Shown: positions 47,460 to 56,256 of the stretch, piece by piece
Position numbering within the stretch: the stretch's first letter is position 1
Layout of the letters: the number at the start of each line of letters is the position of its first letter
NCBI RefSeq assembly: GCF_003417535.1
Contig: NZ_QVLS01000001.1
Span: forward strand, 124,001-188,000
Origin: Hydrogenophaga borbori
GTDB lineage: Bacteria > Pseudomonadota > Gammaproteobacteria > Burkholderiales > Burkholderiaceae_C
Reading direction: 5' to 3'
DNA length: 64,000 bases
The notes under the pieces: generated by a model
What the model saw: the letters and a program-made list of their open reading frames with translations, nothing else
What the model was told of the DNA's origin: nothing
Database searches by the model: none
Made by a program: the position numbers and the translations under genes

Positions 47460-48784
47460 GGCGTGGGCTCGCCAACGACCTCTTTGGACGACAGGGTGGG
47501 GTGCTGGCTGCGCAGCATCAGCCAGCGCACGCCGAGCATGTCGATGATGCCGACCCACACCCGGTTCCAGGCGGTGTACTTGGACACGCCGGTGCGCCGC
47601 GGGCGGTGGTTGACCGGCACCACGGCGATCCGCCCGTCGATGCGCTGCACGAGCGCGGGCAGGAAGCGGTGCATGTGGTCGAAGTACGGCAGGCGCTGCC
47701 AGGTCTGCCGCGGGATCAGCTTGAGGCCGCAGCCGGTGTCGGGCACGCCATCGTCCAGCACGCGCCGGCGCACGCCATTGGCGATGCGCGACTGCAGGCG
47801 CTTCCAGCGCGTGTCCCGGCGGTTGCGCCGGTAGCCGGCGATGCAGAAGTCGGGGCCGGCCGCGCTCAGCCGACGGGCTTCGGCGATCAGGGCGGGGATG
47901 TCGGCGGGGTCGTTTTGGCCGTCCCCGTCGATGGTGACGAGGTAGCGCCCCTGGGCGTGCTGCGCCGCCGTGGCCAGTGCGGTGCTCTGGCCGCAGCTGC
48001 GGGCGTGGCGCAGCAGCTGGCCGCGCACCCCACGCTGGCGGCATTGCTCCAGGAATTCGGCGCCGGTGTGGTCGGTGCTGCCGTCGTCGACCAGCACCAC
48101 CTCGAACGCGTAGTCGGCGCCCAGGGCGGCGGCGATTTCCCGCACCAGGGGACCGATGTTGCCGGCCTCGTTCTTGGCCGGTATCAGGACGGAGACTTCA
48201 AGGGCAGGGGGGTAGGACATGGCGGCATCGGTGGCAACGGGGATCGGGGAAAGCGGCGGTTCGCTGTCGGCGGGCGTCCACGGCCACAGCCGGCGCACGG
48301 ACAAGGCGCAGGCCGCGGCAATGGCCGCGCCAGCGATCACATCCAGGGGGAAGTGAACGCCCAGGGCCACGCGGCTCCAGGCGATGAGCAGGCCGGCGAG
48401 CAGGAAGAGCGCGCCGACCGCGCGCCGGGGCGCGGCCAGCAGGCCGGCGAACCCGAAGGCCAGGCCGACGGTGGCGTGGCGGCTGGGGAAGGCCGGCGAG
48501 TTGCCATGCTCCAGCCACTGGGTGCCGATGCCCAGCGCCGCCGGCCGCGCCTGCGGCCACAGGCTGTGCAGGCCCCTGGCGATCAGCCAGGCGGCGCCCA
48601 TGGCCAGCAGCATCTGCCAGGCGGTGCGCCGCCAGGGCTCGCCCAGGCCGAGCAGGACGGCGACCGAGAGAAAGGCGATCAGGGGAAGGGTCTGGCTGGC
48701 GACGCGCGCGAGCAGCACCAGCGCGGAGGGGGCGGAAGGGGAGAGGTTCCACAGCGGCATCAGCCACTGGTTGATGGCGTCCAT
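47456..48784 (-). CDS. PAP2 phosphatase - GT2 glycosyltransferase fusion (undecaprenyl-phosphate cycle)
   Basis: A 442-residue fusion. Residues 1-170: PAP2 phosphatase with five or six membrane helices and the three acid-phosphatase motifs (RGLHSLWPQARP about 70-81, PSRHATVG about 101-108, SRVALGVHFPLD about 136-147). Residues 193-442: a cytoplasmic family 2 glycosyltransferase like ArnC or dolichyl-phosphate mannose synthase, with VSVLIPAKNEAGNIGPLV (about 198-215), VLVDDGSTD, the DxD site TIDGDGQNDP and DTGCGLKLIPR, but without the two membrane helices that ArnC has at its C-terminus. The PAP2 part may provide both anchor and carrier-lipid dephosphorylation. First gene of a three-gene operon; AGGACG lies before the ATG. 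Not seen by me as a standard architecture. Confidence 0.85.
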   Translation of the reverse strand: MDAINQWLMPLWNLSPSAPSALVLLARVASQTLPLIAFLSVAVLLGLGEPWRRTAWQMLLAMGAAWLIARGLHSLWPQARPAALGIGTQWLEHGNSPAFPSRHATVGLAFGFAGLLAAPRRAVGALFLLAGLLIAWSRVALGVHFPLDVIAGAAIAAACALSVRRLWPWTPADSEPPLSPIPVATDAAMSYPPALEVSVLIPAKNEAGNIGPLVREIAAALGADYAFEVVLVDDGSTDHTGAEFLEQCRQRGVRGQLLRHARSCGQSTALATAAQHAQGRYLVTIDGDGQNDPADIPALIAEARRLSAAGPDFCIAGYRRNRRDTRWKRLQSRIANGVRRRVLDDGVPDTGCGLKLIPRQTWQRLPYFDHMHRFLPALVQRIDGRIAVVPVNHRPRRTGVSKYTAWNRVWVGIIDMLGVRWLMLRSQHPTLSSKEVVGEPTP

Positions 48785-48906
48785 GGCACGTCCTGGCGGG
48801 GGCGGTGATCACGGCCGGCATCAGAACGGCGCAGGATTAAGCGGACGTTAGGCGCCGGCCCGGGCAGCGCGGGTTAGTCCCGTCAGCCCCACGCAAGCCA
48901 GCTCTC

Positions 48907-48912
48907 CATAAT
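48907..48912 (+). promoter_or_regulatory. Candidate -10 (CATAAT) for prpE
   Basis: CATAAT in an AT-rich patch (CCATAATTAAGAATTC) 53 bp before the prpE ATG, in the 180-bp divergent gap with the PAP2-GT2 operon. No clear -35. On the minus strand, TTAATC near 48836-48841 may be the -10 of the divergent operon. I see nothing else in the gap. Confidence 0.45.
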
Positions 48913-48964
48913 TAAGAATTCAGAAGCGGCCGCCAGCCGGGGCCGGCCGCACCAGGAGACACGC

Positions 48965-50860
48965 ATGGGATACGCCGATTTCCACCGCCGCTCGGTCGAG
49001 GACCCCGAGGGCTTCTGGGCCGAGCAGGCCCGCCTGATCGACTGGCACACGCCCTTCACCCGCGTCTGCAACAACGACAAGCCGCCGTTCACGCGCTGGT
49101 TCGAGGGCGGCCGCACCAACCTCTGCCACAACGCGGTGGACCGGCACCTGAAGGAGCGCGCGAAGCAGAACGCGCTGATCTTCGTGTCCACCGAGACCGA
49201 CGTGGAGCGGATCTACAGCTTCGAGGCGCTGCACGCCGAGGTGCAGCGCATGGCCGCCGTGCTGCTCGCCCAGGGCGTGAAGCAGGGTGACCGCGTGCTC
49301 ATCTACATGCCCATGATTCCCGAGGCCGCCTTCGCCATGCTGGCCTGCGCGCGCATCGGCGCCATCCACTCGGTGGTGTTCGGCGGCTTCGCCAGCCATT
49401 CGCTGGCCAGCCGCATCGACGACGCCACGCCGGTGGCCATCGTCAGCGCCGACGCCGGCTCGCGCGGCGGCAAGGTGGTGCCCTACAAGCCGTTGCTGGA
49501 CGAGGCCATCGCCCTGGCCAGGCACAAACCCGCCTCGGTGCTGCTGGTGGACCGCGGCCTGGCGCCCATGGAGCGGGTGGCCGGGCGCGACCACGACTAC
49601 GCCGCCCTGCGCGAACAGCACCTGAACGCGCAGGTGCCCTGCACCTGGCTCGACGCCACGGACATCAGCTACACCATCTACACCAGCGGGACCACGGGCA
49701 AGCCCAAGGGCGTGCAGCGCGACGTGGGCGGCTACGCGGTGGCCCTGGCGGCCAGCATCCAGCACATCTTCATGGGGCAGCCGGGCGAGACGTATTTCTC
49801 CACCAGCGACATTGGCTGGGTGGTGGGCCACAGCTACATCGTCTACGGGCCGCTGATCGCGGGCATGGCGACCATCATGTACGAGGGCCTGCCGATCCGC
49901 CCCGACGGTGGCATCTGGTGGAAGCTGGTCGAGAAGTACAAGGTGACGGTGATGTTCAGCGCGCCCACGGCGGTGCGTGTGCTCAAGAAGCAGGACCCGG
50001 CCTACCTCAAGCAATACGACCTCTCCAGCCTCAAGGCCCTGTTCCTGGCCGGCGAGCCGCTGGACGAGCCCACGGCGCGCTGGATCGCCGACGGCCTGGG
50101 CGTGCCCATCATCGACAACTACTGGCAGACCGAGTCGGGATGGCCGATCCTGACCGTGGCCAACGGCGTGGAGAGGCAGCCCAGCAAGTTCGGCAGCCCG
50201 GGCGTGCCCATGTACGGCTACCGCGTGAAACTGCTGCACGAGTCCACCGGCGAGGAGCTGACCGGCGCCGATCAGAAGGGCGTGGTGGTGATCGAAGGCC
50301 CCACGCCGCCGGGCTTCATGCAGACGGTGTGGCGCGACGACGCGCGTTTCGTCAACACCTACTGGAAGAGCATCCCGGGCCAGCTGGTCTATTCGACCTT
50401 CGACTGGGGCATCCGAGACCAGGACGGCTACTACTACATCCTGGGCCGCACGGACGACGTGATCAACGTCGCCGGCCACCGCCTGGGCACGCGCGAAATC
50501 GAGGAGAGCATCGCCAGCCACGCCAACGTGGCCGAAGTGGCGGTGGTGGGCGTGGCCGATTCGCTCAAGGGCCAGGTGGCCATGGCCTTCGTGGTGGCCA
50601 AGGACGCCTCGGCGCTGGGCGATGCCCAGGCCCAGCTTCGGCTGGAAGGCGAGATCATGAAGCTGGTGGACGCGCAGCTGGGCGCGGTGGCGCGGCCGGC
50701 GCGGGTGCGTTTCGTCTCGTTGCTGCCCAAGACGCGCAGCGGCAAGCTGCTGCGCCGCGCGATCCAGGCCGTGTGCGAAGGCCGCGACCCGGGCGACCTG
50801 ACCACCATGGACGATCCCGGCGCGCTGCAGCAGATCAAGGACCTGGTGGGCGCCGCCTGA
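48965..50860 (+). CDS. prpE: Propionyl-CoA synthetase (PrpE-like AMP-forming acyl-CoA ligase)
   Basis: A 631-residue ANL-superfamily enzyme that activates propionate (or another short acid) to its CoA thioester. The adenylate-forming motif YTSGTTGKPKGVQRDVGGYA is near residue 239, followed by DIGWVVGHSYIVYGPL, the A5 motif NYWQTESGWP near 385, and the C-terminal LPKTRSGKLLRR with the catalytic Lys near 594. QRDVGGYAVAL and the NYWQTESG sequence favour PrpE over acetyl-CoA synthetase. Length is normal. It is not next to prpB/prpC here. RBS AGGAGACAC precedes the ATG. Convergent with the LysR gene (26 bp gap). Confidence 0.93.
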   Translation: MGYADFHRRSVEDPEGFWAEQARLIDWHTPFTRVCNNDKPPFTRWFEGGRTNLCHNAVDRHLKERAKQNALIFVSTETDVERIYSFEALHAEVQRMAAVLLAQGVKQGDRVLIYMPMIPEAAFAMLACARIGAIHSVVFGGFASHSLASRIDDATPVAIVSADAGSRGGKVVPYKPLLDEAIALARHKPASVLLVDRGLAPMERVAGRDHDYAALREQHLNAQVPCTWLDATDISYTIYTSGTTGKPKGVQRDVGGYAVALAASIQHIFMGQPGETYFSTSDIGWVVGHSYIVYGPLIAGMATIMYEGLPIRPDGGIWWKLVEKYKVTVMFSAPTAVRVLKKQDPAYLKQYDLSSLKALFLAGEPLDEPTARWIADGLGVPIIDNYWQTESGWPILTVANGVERQPSKFGSPGVPMYGYRVKLLHESTGEELTGADQKGVVVIEGPTPPGFMQTVWRDDARFVNTYWKSIPGQLVYSTFDWGIRDQDGYYYILGRTDDVINVAGHRLGTREIEESIASHANVAEVAVVGVADSLKGQVAMAFVVAKDASALGDAQAQLRLEGEIMKLVDAQLGAVARPARVRFVSLLPKTRSGKLLRRAIQAVCEGRDPGDLTTMDDPGALQQIKDLVGAA

Positions 50861-50886
50861 TTGTCCCGCGGCCGGCGGCCGCCCGT

Positions 50887-51789
50887 TCAGGCGGTCGCGG
50901 GCCCGGCCAGGGTGGCCAGCAGGTGGTCGCGGTAGCGCTCCATGGGCCTGGAGAAGTAGGCCGTGCGGCGCCAGAACAGGCCCAGGGGCGTGACCCAGGG
51001 GCCCTGCGGCGAGGCCACCGTGGCCAGGCCCGCGCCCATGGGCGAGGCCAGCGTGTCCACCGTCATGGCGCTCAGCAGGTCGGTCTTGCGGATCAGCGTG
51101 GCGAACAGGCCGGGCGAGGCATCGGCCTCCACCATCAGGCGCGGCTTGTCCAGGCCGGCCTGCGCGAACAGGGCCTCGACCCAGGTGCGCGTCATGATGC
51201 CGCGCGGCGGCAGCAGCCAGGGCTGCTGGCGCAGGTCGTCCAGGGTGCCCGGGCGGCGCAGCAGCCAGTGCCCCTTGCGCGCCACGATGTGCGTTTCCTG
51301 CCGCCACAGCGGCAGGCAGGACAGCCCGTCCGGCACCGGCTCGGGGATGGCGGCGAGCGCGAAGTCCAGCTCGCCGGCCTGAAGCGCGCGCAGCAGGCCG
51401 CCGCTGAGCTGCACGCTGACGAAGAAGCGCAGCGGGTCGTCGCCGCCCAGTAGCTGCGCCAGCACCGGCGCCAGCTTGGTGTCCAGGATGGTGGGCACCG
51501 CGCCCACGCGCAGCTGCCCCGACTGGCCGGTCTTGAGGTCGGCGATCTCCATGCGCGTGTCGTCGACCAGCCGAGCGAGCGAGCGGCCACGCTCGTGCAG
51601 CAGACGGCCGGCGGCTGTGAGGGCCACGCCGCGCGGCAGGCGCTCCAGCAGGCGCACGCCCAGTTCGGTTTCCAGCCGGCGCACCGACTTGGACAGCGCC
51701 GGCTGGGTCAGGCCCAGGGCGTCGGCCGCCGCGTGCAGGTTGCCGTGCTCGGCGATGCGGGCGAAGGCCTGGAGGTCCTTGAGTTGCAT
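50887..51789 (-). CDS. LysR family transcriptional regulator
   Basis: A 300-residue regulator. The helix-turn-helix is at residues 18-37 (LHAAADALGLTQPALSKSVR), followed by the linker helix and a periplasmic-binding-like effector domain (about 90-295; LRVGAVPTILDTKLAPVLAQ). It is divergent from the Bug-type binding protein gene (135-bp gap), the classical LysR arrangement, so it probably controls the cassette to its right. In the gap, TTATCAGAAAACC and CCAAAACG are AT-rich possible half-sites. The inducer is unknown. Confidence 0.92.
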   Translation of the reverse strand: MQLKDLQAFARIAEHGNLHAAADALGLTQPALSKSVRRLETELGVRLLERLPRGVALTAAGRLLHERGRSLARLVDDTRMEIADLKTGQSGQLRVGAVPTILDTKLAPVLAQLLGGDDPLRFFVSVQLSGGLLRALQAGELDFALAAIPEPVPDGLSCLPLWRQETHIVARKGHWLLRRPGTLDDLRQQPWLLPPRGIMTRTWVEALFAQAGLDKPRLMVEADASPGLFATLIRKTDLLSAMTVDTLASPMGAGLATVASPQGPWVTPLGLFWRRTAYFSRPMERYRDHLLATLAGPATA

Positions 51790-51924
51790 GGGGCAAGCCT
51801 GGGCGGCGCTGTTCTGCGATTCCAAAACGTTATCAGAAAACCCCTGCTTCGCGATCCATTCGGGGGAGGGCGCTTCCACAATGGCCCGGCGACAGTGCCC
51901 ATGAACAACGACAGGAGACAAGCC

Positions 51925-52911
51925 ATGCCCCCCGCCTCGATCCCGTTGCGCTTCCGCTGCCTGCTGCTGGCGGTGGCCGCGCTGGCCAGCACCGGCGCCG
52001 CCGCCCAGGCCGACGCCGGCTACCCCAACCGGCCGCTGCGTGTGGTGGTGCCGTACCCGCCCGGCGGCAACACCGACGACATGACCCGCGAGGTGATGAA
52101 GGAGCTGTCGGCGCGCCTGGGCCAGACCATCGTGGTGGACAACAAGCCTGGGGCCAACAGCATCATCGGCACCGAGTCCGTGGCCAAGTCGGCGCCCGAC
52201 GGCTACACCCTGGGCGTGGTGATCGGCGCCTACGCCATCAACCAGTCGCTCTACAAGAAGCTGCCCTACACGCCGCAGTCGCTGGTGCCGGTGTCGCTGA
52301 TGACGCGCACGGCCCTGGTGCTGGTGGCCGCGCCGCAGATGCCGGGCGCCTTCAAGGACTTCGTCGCCCTGGGCCAGAAGGGCCAGCCGCCACTGAGCTA
52401 CGCCACCAGCGGCAAGGGCGGGGTCAACCACATCCTGGGCGAGCGCTTCGCTGTCGCCACCGGCCTGCGCGGCGCCTTCGACGTGGCCTACAAGGGCTCG
52501 AACGAGGCGCGTGGCGACCTGCTGACCGGCCGCGTGCAGTTCAGCTTCGACGCCATTCCCACCATGGAGCCGCACATCGCCAAGGGCGCGGTGCACGCCC
52601 TGGCGGTGACCAGCCACCAGCGCTCGCCGCAGCTGCCCAACGTGCCCACCATCGGCGAGCTGGGCCACCCGGAGCTGGTGACCTACGCCTGGGCCGGCCT
52701 GCTGGCGCCGGCGGGCACGCCACCCGCCATCGTGGACAAGCTGTCGCGCGAGATCGCCCAGGTGATGAAGAACCCCGAGTTCCAGCAGCGGCTGGCGCGC
52801 AAGGGTTCCGAGGGCATCGGCGGCACGCCGGCCGAGTTCGGTGCCTTCCTGCGCGAGGAGGTCGACACCGCCGGCCAGATCGTGCGCCGCCTGGGATTGA
52901 GCGCCGACTGA
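51925..52911 (+). CDS. Bug/TctC-type periplasmic solute-binding protein
   Basis: A 328-residue protein with a signal peptide (residues 1-28, ending STGAAAQA) and the tripartite-tricarboxylate receptor fold: YPNRPLRVVVPYPPGGNTDD (residues 33-52), VVDNKPGANSIIGTESVAKS, and LPNVPTIGELG. The proteins bind carboxylates; in Burkholderiales they are hugely expanded and mostly orphan, without TctA/TctB nearby, as here. ATG 51925 has AGGAGACA upstream; an in-frame ATG at 51901 lies before that ribosome site. Its stop overlaps the start of the AtuA-like gene. The likely -10 is CACAAT at 51877-51882. Confidence 0.92.
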   Translation: MPPASIPLRFRCLLLAVAALASTGAAAQADAGYPNRPLRVVVPYPPGGNTDDMTREVMKELSARLGQTIVVDNKPGANSIIGTESVAKSAPDGYTLGVVIGAYAINQSLYKKLPYTPQSLVPVSLMTRTALVLVAAPQMPGAFKDFVALGQKGQPPLSYATSGKGGVNHILGERFAVATGLRGAFDVAYKGSNEARGDLLTGRVQFSFDAIPTMEPHIAKGAVHALAVTSHQRSPQLPNVPTIGELGHPELVTYAWAGLLAPAGTPPAIVDKLSREIAQVMKNPEFQQRLARKGSEGIGGTPAEFGAFLREEVDTAGQIVRRLGLSAD

Positions 52912-54722
52912 TGAACCGCACCGCTTCCAAGACCGTCACCATCGGCGGCGCCTGTGCCTTCGTCGGCGACAGCATCCTCGGGCCGCGCCAGCTGGTGGCG
53001 GTGCCGGGCATGCAGTACCTGGTGTTCGATTACCTGGCCGAGATGACGCTGTCCAGCTTCGCCCACACCCGCCAGGGCGACCCGGCGGCCGGCTGGGCCA
53101 GCGAGTTCGTCGAGCTCACGCTGCGCGAGATCCTGCCGGCCTGCCAGCAGCGCGGCATCCGCCTGGTGGCCAACGCGGGCGGCCTGAACCCCGCCGGCTG
53201 CGCCCAGGCCATCGAGCGGCTGCAGCGCGAGCTGGGGACGCAACTGAAGGTGGCCTGCGTCGAGGGCGACGACTGCCTGGACCTGATGCCCGGGCTGCGC
53301 GCGGCGGGCGTGGCGGACTTCTACACCGGCGAGGCCATGCCGGCCGAACTGGTCAGCGCCAACGCCTACCTGGGCGCGCTGCCCATCGCGCGGGCCCTGG
53401 CGATGGGCGCGGACATCGTGGTCACCGGGCGCATCGTCGACAGCGCGACCACGCTGGGCGTGCTGATGCACGAGTACGGCTGGACACCCGACGACCACGA
53501 CGCCCTGGCCATGGGCTCGCTGGCGGGCCACATCCTGGAGTGCGGGCCGCAGGCCACGGGCGGCATCCACACCGACTGGCACACCGTGCCCGATTGGGAA
53601 AACATCGGCTACCCCGTCATCGAATGCCACGGCGCCGACCACTTCGTGGTGAGCAAGCCCGCCGGCACCGGCGGCCTGGTCACGCGCGGCACGGTCAGCG
53701 AGCAGATCCTGTACGAGGTGGGCGACCCGGCCCGCTACCGCTTGCCCGACGTCTGCTGCGATTTCACCGGCGTCACCGTCACCGAAGCCGGTCCCGACCG
53801 CGTGGTGGTGCGTGGCGCGCGCGGTCGGGCACCCGGCCCGCACTACAAGCTGTCCGCCGCCTACCTCGACGGCTACCGCTGCGTGGCGCAGCTGCCGGTG
53901 TTCGGCATCGACGCGGTGCGCAAGGCGCGCCGCACCGGCGAGGCGCTGCTTGGCCGGGCCCGCGCCATGGCGCTGGCGCGCGGCCTGGGCGATTTCGAGA
54001 AAGTGGCCGTGGGCGTGGTGGGCGCGGAGGACGGCTACGGTCCGCGCGCGCGCGCCTTTGACCTGCGCGAGGCGATCGCGCGCGTGGCGGCGACGCACCC
54101 GCGCCGCGAGGCCCTGGAGCTGTTCTCGCGCGAGGCGCGCGTGCCCGGCGTGTCCTTCGCGCCCGGCACCACCACCGGCAGCGCGCTCATGTTCAACAGC
54201 CGGCCCGTGGTGGAGCCGCGTTACCGCCTGTTCACCTGCCTGGTGGACAAGGCGCGGCTGGCGCCGCCGCGCGTGACGCTGGGCGCGCAGTGCGTGAGCG
54301 TGCCCATTCCCGCCGGTGCTCCGCAGGCCGCGGCGCCCGCCGTGGCCCCGCGCGCCGACGCCGCGACCGCGCGCGGGCCCGGACCCGGCGGGCGCCGCGT
54401 GCCGCTGGTGCGCCTGGCCTGGGGCCGCTCGGGCGACAAGGGCAACACCTCCAACATCGCCGTCATCGCGCGCCGGCCGGCCTTTCTGCCTTTCATCGAG
54501 GCGGCGCTGAGCGCCGAGGCGGTGAAGGCCTACCTGGCCCACCTGGTCGAGGGTGCCGTGGTGCGCCACGCGGTGCCCGGCCTGCACGCCCTGAACTTCG
54601 TGCTGGACGGCGCGCTGGACGGCGGTGGCCCCAGCTCGCTGCGTCCCGACCCCATGGGCAAGGGCATGGCCCAGCAGCTGCTGGAGTTCGACATCCCCGT
54701 GCCCGACGACCTGGACGTCTGA
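52911..54722 (+). CDS. Acyclic terpene utilisation AtuA-family protein (DUF1446)
   Basis: A 603-residue protein. The N-terminal part (residues 8-450) is DUF1446/AtuA: TIGGACAFVGDSILGPRQL at the start, ANAGGLNPAGCAQAIERL near 85-102, GSLAGHILECGPQATGGIHT near 203-222. The C-terminal part (about 495-600; VRLAWGRSGDKGNTSNIAVI) is the small AtuA-like ferredoxin-fold domain. AtuA is needed for citronellol/geraniol use in Pseudomonas but its reaction is not established. No other atu gene (AtuC/F carboxylase, AtuE) is in the window, so a terpene substrate is not implied. ATG overlaps the previous stop. Confidence 0.88.
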   Translation: MNRTASKTVTIGGACAFVGDSILGPRQLVAVPGMQYLVFDYLAEMTLSSFAHTRQGDPAAGWASEFVELTLREILPACQQRGIRLVANAGGLNPAGCAQAIERLQRELGTQLKVACVEGDDCLDLMPGLRAAGVADFYTGEAMPAELVSANAYLGALPIARALAMGADIVVTGRIVDSATTLGVLMHEYGWTPDDHDALAMGSLAGHILECGPQATGGIHTDWHTVPDWENIGYPVIECHGADHFVVSKPAGTGGLVTRGTVSEQILYEVGDPARYRLPDVCCDFTGVTVTEAGPDRVVVRGARGRAPGPHYKLSAAYLDGYRCVAQLPVFGIDAVRKARRTGEALLGRARAMALARGLGDFEKVAVGVVGAEDGYGPRARAFDLREAIARVAATHPRREALELFSREARVPGVSFAPGTTTGSALMFNSRPVVEPRYRLFTCLVDKARLAPPRVTLGAQCVSVPIPAGAPQAAAPAVAPRADAATARGPGPGGRRVPLVRLAWGRSGDKGNTSNIAVIARRPAFLPFIEAALSAEAVKAYLAHLVEGAVVRHAVPGLHALNFVLDGALDGGGPSSLRPDPMGKGMAQQLLEFDIPVPDDLDV

Positions 54723-54782
54723 GGCCGGCGAACGCTTCCCACCCCGCCCGGCACCGCCCGGGCCCCACAGAGGACACATCGC

Positions 54783-55442
54783 ATGCTGGAACTTCACTAT
54801 GGCCCGGGCACCTGCTCGTTCGTGGTCCACGCCGGCCTGGAAACCATCCGGGCGGCGATCGGCCAGGACTTCGCGGCGCACGCCGTGCGCCTGCACAAGG
54901 GCGAGCACCTGAGCGCCGCGCACCTGGCGCTCAACCCCCTGGGCCAGGTGCCCGTGCTGGTGGCCGAGGGCCGGCCGCTGACCCAGGTGCTGGCCATCGC
55001 CGATTACCTGGACCGCCGCTTCCCCCAGGTGGGCCTGCTGCCCACCGACCCCTGGGCGCGCGCGCAGGCGATGTCGCAGCTGGCCTTCATGAACAACACC
55101 GCGCACCCCACCTTTGCCCACGTCTTCAAGCCCCACCTGTTCGCCGAGGACGGGGCCGCGCACGCCGAGCTCAAGCGCTTCAACACGAAGCGTTTCCGCG
55201 ATCACCTGGAGCGCATCCAGGGCTGGGTGGCGCAGGCCACGCCGTTCTGGTTCGGCGAGCGGCCGTCCTTTCACGACGCCTACGCGCTCACCCTGCTGCG
55301 CTGGGGCGGCTACGCGGGCATCGACCCGCAGGGCCTGCCGGCGCTGTGGGCGCACGCGCAGCGCGTGGCCGCATCGGCGCCGGTGGCCGCGGCCATGGCG
55401 CGCGAGAAGCTGGAACTCAACGTTTACCGCGCCGCGGCCTGA
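54783..55442 (+). CDS. Glutathione S-transferase-like protein (beta-class-like)
   Basis: A 219-residue protein with a thioredoxin-fold N-domain (ELHYGPGTCSFVVHAGLETI, residues 3-22) in which Cys11 corresponds to the catalytic Cys of beta-class enzymes, the cis-Pro motif QVPVLVAEG (about 54-62) and an acid near TQVLAIADYL. The C-terminal all-helical domain has the N-cap box-like SFHDAYALTLLRW near 160-172. In catabolic operons such proteins open rings, dehalogenate or isomerise; the substrate here is unknown. 60 bp after the AtuA-like gene with AGAGGACAC before the ATG. Confidence 0.85.
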   Translation: MLELHYGPGTCSFVVHAGLETIRAAIGQDFAAHAVRLHKGEHLSAAHLALNPLGQVPVLVAEGRPLTQVLAIADYLDRRFPQVGLLPTDPWARAQAMSQLAFMNNTAHPTFAHVFKPHLFAEDGAAHAELKRFNTKRFRDHLERIQGWVAQATPFWFGERPSFHDAYALTLLRWGGYAGIDPQGLPALWAHAQRVAASAPVAAAMAREKLELNVYRAAA

Positions 55443-55454
55443 GGGAGCCCCACC

Positions 55455-56249
55455 ATGGACTTTGCAAGCTATTCGTCGCTTCGGTTCGCGCGCCGGGGCC
55501 GCGTGCTGGAGATCACCATGAACCGGCCCGACAAGCTCAACGCCATCGACGAGCGCATGCACGCCGAGCTGGCGCGCGTCTTCGTCGAGGCCTCGGGCGA
55601 CCCGGACAGCGACGTGGTGGTGCTCGGTGGCGCGGGCCGCGCCTTCTCGGCCGGCGGCGACATCGACTGGATGCAGAAGATGATCGACGAGCCGGGCGCC
55701 TTCGAGACCACCGCCCGCGAGGGCAAGCAGATCGTCTACTCTCTGCTCGACTGCGAGAAGCCGCTGGTGGCCAAGCTCAACGGCCACGCCACCGGCCTGG
55801 GCGCCACCATCGCGCTGTTCTGCGACGTGGTGTTCGCCGCCGAGACCGCCAGGATCGGCGACCCGCACGTCAGCGTGGGCTTCGTGGCGGGCGACGGCGG
55901 CGCGGTGATCTGGCCGCAGCTCATCGGCTACGCGCGCGCCAAGGAGTACCTGATGACCGGCGACCTGATGAGCGCCGCCGAGGCCGCGCGCATGGGGCTC
56001 ATCAACCACGCCGTGCCGGCGGCCGAGCTGGACGCGCGCGTGGCGCAGTTCGCCGATCGGCTGGCCGGCGGCGCGGTCAAGGCCATCCGCTGGAGCAAGA
56101 TGGCCGTGAACATCGGGCTCAAGCAACTGGCCCATTCGATCATGGACGCCTCGCTCGCCTACGAGGCCCTGTCCAACCGCAGCCAGGACCACCAGGAGGC
56201 GGTGAACGCCTTCCGCGAGAAGCGCGCACCGGTGTTCACCGGGCGCTGA
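55455..56249 (+). CDS. Enoyl-CoA hydratase/isomerase (crotonase) family protein lacking both hydratase glutamates
   Basis: A 264-residue crotonase-fold protein. The CoA and oxyanion-hole segments are intact: GRAFSAGGDIDWM (about 61-73) and NGHATGLGA (109-117). In hydratases a Glu follows the GGG in the first segment and another follows the Pro some 20 residues on; here these positions are Thr118 and His138 (GDPHVSVGF). Both general acid/base residues are thus missing, and water addition by the usual route is unlikely. Asp136 or Asp147 may serve instead, as in other crotonase activities (isomerase, hydrolase, decarboxylase, lyase). In operon between the GST and ligase genes, 7 bp before the ligase. 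Confidence 0.88.
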   Translation: MDFASYSSLRFARRGRVLEITMNRPDKLNAIDERMHAELARVFVEASGDPDSDVVVLGGAGRAFSAGGDIDWMQKMIDEPGAFETTAREGKQIVYSLLDCEKPLVAKLNGHATGLGATIALFCDVVFAAETARIGDPHVSVGFVAGDGGAVIWPQLIGYARAKEYLMTGDLMSAAEAARMGLINHAVPAAELDARVAQFADRLAGGAVKAIRWSKMAVNIGLKQLAHSIMDASLAYEALSNRSQDHQEAVNAFREKRAPVFTGR

Positions 56250-56256
56250 GTCCGCG

